Shown: positions 12,701-18,700 of the stretch, one piece after another
Position numbering within the stretch: position 1 is the stretch's first letter
How the letters are laid out: every line of letters begins with the position of its first letter
Source of the DNA: Prevotellaceae bacterium
GTDB lineage: Bacteria > Bacteroidota > Bacteroidia > Bacteroidales > UBA932
Direction of reading: 5' to 3'
Assembly: GCA_031290935.1 (NCBI GenBank)
Contig: JAISLK010000025.1
Coordinates: forward strand, 1-55,771
Length of the DNA: 55,771 nucleotides
The notes under the pieces: model-generated
What the model was told of the DNA's origin: nothing
The model's input: the letters and a program-made list of their open reading frames with translations, nothing else
Databases searched by the model: none
Program-made: the position numbers and the translations under genes

Positions 12701-15700
12701 TGGAAATTTCCACATCGGCAAAGCCGGTACAGTGATTGCTGCTCAAATCGCGTACATAAATGCGGTGCAAGCCTGACGGAAGATTTTTAAAGACAGGGCT
12801 TGACTGATAAACCACATTGTCCTTTGAATATTCGTATCCCTTGGCCGTATTACCGCCCTGTACGCCGATTACCGTTATTTCCCCATTTGTATCGCCAAAG
12901 CAAGTGATGCCGGATACCAATGTAGTAAAGGTGATTGGATCGGGTTGTATCACGTGCACTTCGTTAGCTGCTTTCATCGCACAGCCGTCTGCATCTTGTA
13001 TTGTTATGGCGTAATACCCTGCCCGTAAACCTTTAATAGTATCCATGTGGGCATTTACTACTTTAGTGTACGTAAATGTAGCGCCATCCGTGGATTTGCA
13101 AACCACCGTGTATGGCATTTTTCCACCGGAAAGCACCGTTACCTGTATTTCACCGGTCGGTATGCCTTGATAGCAATTGACCGTTTGCGTAGCCACTGCA
13201 TTTATGCGCAAAGTATTGGTACTTGCCGCATTGACAGTTACAGGCGAAAGTGCCGACACCGGTTCGCAACCGGCCGCGTCGCGTACTTTCACTTCATAGA
13301 CACCCGCGCCCACGTTATTTATGGTATAGCTATCGCCTGTCGTAGCAGCCAGTTTCACCGGATAGTTATTGTTCAACTGGAATTCATACTTGCCACCGGA
13401 AAATGGTTGTCCACCATTCACTTTCAGCGTAATAGCTGAAAGAGTCGTGCAAGTAACATCCACCGGCGTACCTGTCAATTGTACTGACAAGGTATTGGTA
13501 GCAGAGGGTATGGTTACATTGCCGGAGATTTCACAATTACTTGCATCTAATACCGTTATCTTATGCAAACCGACGCCGGCAACTTTATAAATTCCTCCTG
13601 AGCCACCGCCATCTATATAATGGTCGGCATCCGTCAATAAAGCGTCATCTACTTTAATAATATATGGTGCGGTTCCGCCGCTGATATCAAACGTTACGGG
13701 AGCTACGCCGCCGCAAGTCGAAGTGCCTGCCGACAGGTTGCTCAATGTTAACAGGTTCGCAGGGCCTTCAATGGTAAAGGTTATTGGCGAAGCAATAATG
13801 CAATTGTTCTTATCAATAACCGTTACGCTATAAGTACCGACAGCAAGGTCATTCCTGTAAGAGGCAGTTGAAGCGCCTTGCGACCATGAGAAACGGTAAG
13901 GAACTGTTCCGCCCGCAGCAAATACCTGTGCAGTAGCGCTACCGCCATAGCAAGCAACTTTCGTCGTTTTCACGGTAGCCGATAGCGGAGCAGCGGGGCC
14001 TTTCACTAATACTTCGACAATGGCATTGCAATTTGCCGCGTCGCTCAAGTGTACCCTGTATGTTCCTGCAGATAAGTTTTCAAATGTATTCTTTGTATCC
14101 GGCGTTTGTTGCACGGTTTTCCATGTAGCGCCATCGGCCGTATAGTCGTAAGACTTGTAAGATACCGGAGGCGTTCCGCCGGTAATGTTAATCGTAAAGC
14201 TACCATTGCTGCCGCCATAGCACGTAACCGAAGCAGGAGAAATAATGCTTGCTTTCAATGTTTTATTGGCTGTCGGAATTTGCACATCCGGCGTTACCTG
14301 CACGCGGCAGCCTTTACTGTCCACGATATGGATAACCGGCACTCCTGCGCTCAAACCGGTAACAGTATAAGCCTCGCCTCTCTTCACCGTCGGTGTGGAG
14401 GGCTGTTTACGTCCATCCAGCAACTCGAAGTAGTAAGGCGCATTGATATTGTCTTGCGTAATAGTAATAGTAGCGCTGCCGTCGTTGACATTACATGCCG
14501 ACGGGGCTACTGCTGTGTAGGTAGCGGCTAAAGCTGCCGGAGCGCCGATGACTGCTTCATTGGATACCGTTGAAGTACAGTTACCGTCGGAAACTGCTAC
14601 CGTGTAGCTGCCTGCCGGCAAACCGGTAATAATCCGATTCTGTAATAAATCGGCTACATTGTATGTCCGGTAATCACTGCCGTTCCACTTTAATATATAG
14701 GTAGAGAACGCCGGCGAGCCGCCTTGCGTAGTTACGACTAATTCACCATCGCTACCGCCGATACAGGTTACATCGTTCACAGCAGCAAGGGTTACCGTGG
14801 GGGTAGCCGTAGAACCGCCGATAACAAACGGTATTGCTGCCGTACATTTTGAATCGTTGATAGTTACCGTATAAGCGCCCTGTGCCAAATTCTCGAACAA
14901 GCCGGTTATATTGGTTTCTGCTCCTAAAGTATAGGTACAGGCCCCCTGGTTGGTGCCATAATCCACTACTACCAATGCCCTGCCGAGCGAACTGCAAGTT
15001 ACTGTATTGAGTATAAACACCTGCCCGTTCAGAGCTTTCGCCGGGGTATTGACTGTTACCGACAAGTTACCGCTGCAACTGGTGCCGTTGGACAACTCAA
15101 CCGAATAAACACCTGCCCGCAAATTGTTAAAGACAGGCGTAGTTTGCTGTGCCAGCACATCATTCCCCTGTTTCAAGGTATAAGTAACGCCACTTAGCGT
15201 AGTTGTTATGGTAATAGCGCCATCGTTACCGCCATAGCATGTAACGGGGGTAGCCGTAGCCGTTGCCGTCAACGGCGGATTCACTACTACCGTTACAGAA
15301 CCGGGTGTGCCCGGACAACTTCCGAGCGCCGGCGTTACCGTAAAAGTAGCCGTAGCCGGCGCATTTCCCGTATTGGTCAATTGCACCGATACCGGAAGCA
15401 CAGTTCCCGAAGTAAGGTTGGCGGTTATATTAGCTCCCGACAAAGCCCAACTCAAAGCTGCGCCGGGTGTATGCTCATTGTTCTGAACAATTAACATCAC
15501 AGCATAGCCGGTACAAATCGTCGTGTCTGTTACCCTCGGAAGCGCAGTAGAACCGGAATTCACTTTCACCCAAGCGCTAAATGGTTTACCCTTACAACTA
15601 TCGCCGGCAGTTATTATATATATAGGTGTAATATCATATTTCACCATAATAGCTTCGCCGGTGGTGTTGGATAACGAATCGGAAACATTCGTTACGGTTC

Positions 15701-18700
15701 CTGTTGCGGCAGGGCTAATTGCCGTAGCCGGGCGTACCCATTCAAAAGCCATTTTCGCAGGGTCTAACGAAGGAGCGCCGGCCACAGTAAATGTAAATCG
15801 TACGTCTGTACAAACTTCAATCGTGTCGTTTCCGACTACTTCACCTGTAATATCAGGAAGTACAATAACTACTGCTGAGAATGTACCCGCCGGGTCCGGC
15901 GTAGTGGCATCCGTGTAAGGGGTAAATGTAAAGTTTATCGTTTGCGGCGAGCCGGTCGTATTCGAAGCGCTACCCGAAATAGAGCCTACAGTAATATCTC
16001 CGATACTTCCCTCTGAATTAATATTTGTTGTAATGCCGCTTGGCGCCGTACGTACCCAATTATAATGATGCGCCGGTTCGGCGCTGTGTATTTTTATAGA
16101 TTCAATAGCTGCGCCGTTGCAAATAGTTTGCACTTCCGACACTGCTTCATGGTCAGGCTTTGCCTGCACATTGATAGTAATAGTTTTCACTCCCGCACAG
16201 GATACGCCGTTCAATACATAAGTAGCCCATACACTGATTTGTACCGGATATACCGCTGTAGATTCCGGATCTTTAAACGTAAAGGTCATGCCGGAAATAG
16301 GCGTAGCGGTTCCGCTTTGCACACCGGTAGCCTCTAAAGCCGCTGTGGGGAAAGTCGCCGCTATTACCGTCCAGTTATAAGTTACCGTACCGCCAAGCGC
16401 AGTTGAGAAGCCTGGCGTTAATTCTATCGGCCGGATTTCGCGTCCCGAAACAGCCGTATAAGTTTCCCTGGAGGTAGAAATCGTAATAACCGGCATAATA
16501 GTTACCGGTTTGGCATCGCTCACCGGGCCTGCGCAAGGCAATACAATGCCGTTCGTATTAGCTGTTTGTACGGTATAGGAATGAGAACCCGTAGCCGCGC
16601 TCTGCGGTATCTCATATTCCGGCAACGTAGTAGTAGCCGCCGATGTTCCATCAACATACCACCAATATTCGGCAGCATGCGCTACAGACGGAACGCTTAA
16701 TGAATAGGGCAAACTTTCCTGGCATAATGTCAACGGCGTAACGTCTAAAACCGCTTTTGCCGGCGTCTTCAAAATCATTACTGTTACCGGGTCTGAAGCA
16801 TCGCTGGTACAACTATTCGCAGCTACTCCTTTCACCGTATAAACGCCATACTCATCATCGTGTACGGAATAAGTAGTAGCCGTACTTCTACTGCCTACTA
16901 TTTCATTATCATTTCTATACCATGCGTATAAAACGGCATCGGGAATCGTAGTACAAGACAGCAATACATCCGCATCACACGAACGCCTCATGGGGGGGCC
17001 TGTAATGGTTGCTTTCCGTCCTTTCAAGGTAGATTCAGCCAAATTTACCACTATCTTGTCCGTACTTTGCGCACCTGTACAGGCATAGTATATGCCGGCT
17101 ACCGTGTAAGTAGCCTGTTCCAAATCTTTGACTGAGAAAGTAGGATTTGTTGCGCCGGAAATTGCTATGCCGTTTTTATACCACTGGTAAGAAGTCAATG
17201 TCGATGACGGCGTCTTTACGCTGAGCTGTACCGAACCTTCGCCGCAACCATGCTGGTAAGTACCCGCGCTTATATTCAGTTCCACATTGCCGGGTACATC
17301 TGTAGCCGGCGTGATACGTACAAACCGCGGTTGGGATTTCTGCGTGCTTACGCAATGCCCGTGTACGGCTTCCGCCGTATAAGTACCGGTAGCCGTTGCA
17401 GCATACGTAGAGGCTGTTTCACCGGTAAGAGAACTGCTACTGCCATCCTTGTACCAACGATAGGTAACACCGGGAGTCCCTGCATTACTTACTTCAAGTA
17501 TAATAGATGGAGTAGTAGCCGCACAAACACTGGTGTCTGCCCGGGAAGTTACAGCCGTCAATACCGGCCTGGCGGGAGTAGTTCCAACTAGCACAGGCGT
17601 TCCTGTATAAACCTCGCTCTTACAAACAAGCGAAGCACTATGTATTTCCGTTGCCCGTACGCTTGGTGTAAGCGTAGCTCCGCTGTAAGCAGGAGCGCCT
17701 CCCACAACATAGGACTGGCTGGTGGACGGAGAAATGCCGGGCGTCGGGCTTAACCACTCGTACCCATAATTGGAAGAAGCTAACGTAGCGTTAAATGTTA
17801 TAGTTCCATTGCTGCAAATCAGCCCGTCGGCAGGGATGGTGGTAATAGCCGTTGGGGCGACGGGTAATGCATAAATTACCCCGTTTCGAGATAATTCGGT
17901 AACGCTATAACAAGTATTAGTAGCTAATGTACCATTCGTATAAGTCGTACTCGATTTAACTTTCACTGTGTACGTTCCGGGAGCATTCCCCTGTGATTTA
18001 GCATATTTATAAGCATACCTGTTATTTCCTACCGGTACGCCATCTACAGAAGAACCTGTCCAATCGTAACTATAGGTGCTTGCCTGCCCACCGCTTATGG
18101 TAAATATCAATTCAGCGCCGTCGCACACGTCTGATACAGTAATAGTAGAAGGCGCTACAGGGTTGGCATTCACATAAGCCGTTACAGGCGTACGAGGAGA
18201 TACACAATTAGTTGTAAGGTCATACGCTTCTACATAATACGTAGCTGAAGCTGTCGTATTTCCTCCTGTAGGATTGGTTACAGTGGCCGTATAGCTTGCT
18301 CCTGCGCTTATAAACGATTCTCCGGAAGATTGGGTGTGCCATTTATACGCTTTATTGCTTTCCGTAGTAGTTCCCGCAAGCTGTACCTGCGTGGAGGAGG
18401 AAGCAGGGTCAGCACATGCCTGATTGCTGAGAGCTACCGGCGCCAGAGGTATGGCATTGATAGTTGCCGTAACCGGCACACGGTTAGCAATATTTGTAGT
18501 ACACCCATACGTTTTATTATGTATTCCGACGTAGTAGGTATAAACATTCGGGGTCAGCGTTGCCGGCGTATCAAAATATTGGTTTTTCGCACCGGATACC
18601 CCTATTGTAATAGGTTGGCCGCCGGAATTATACCATATAAATTCTTCGTCCGCATCCAAAGTAGCGGCATTCGTAGCCTGTAGCCGGAGCGAAACGCCCG

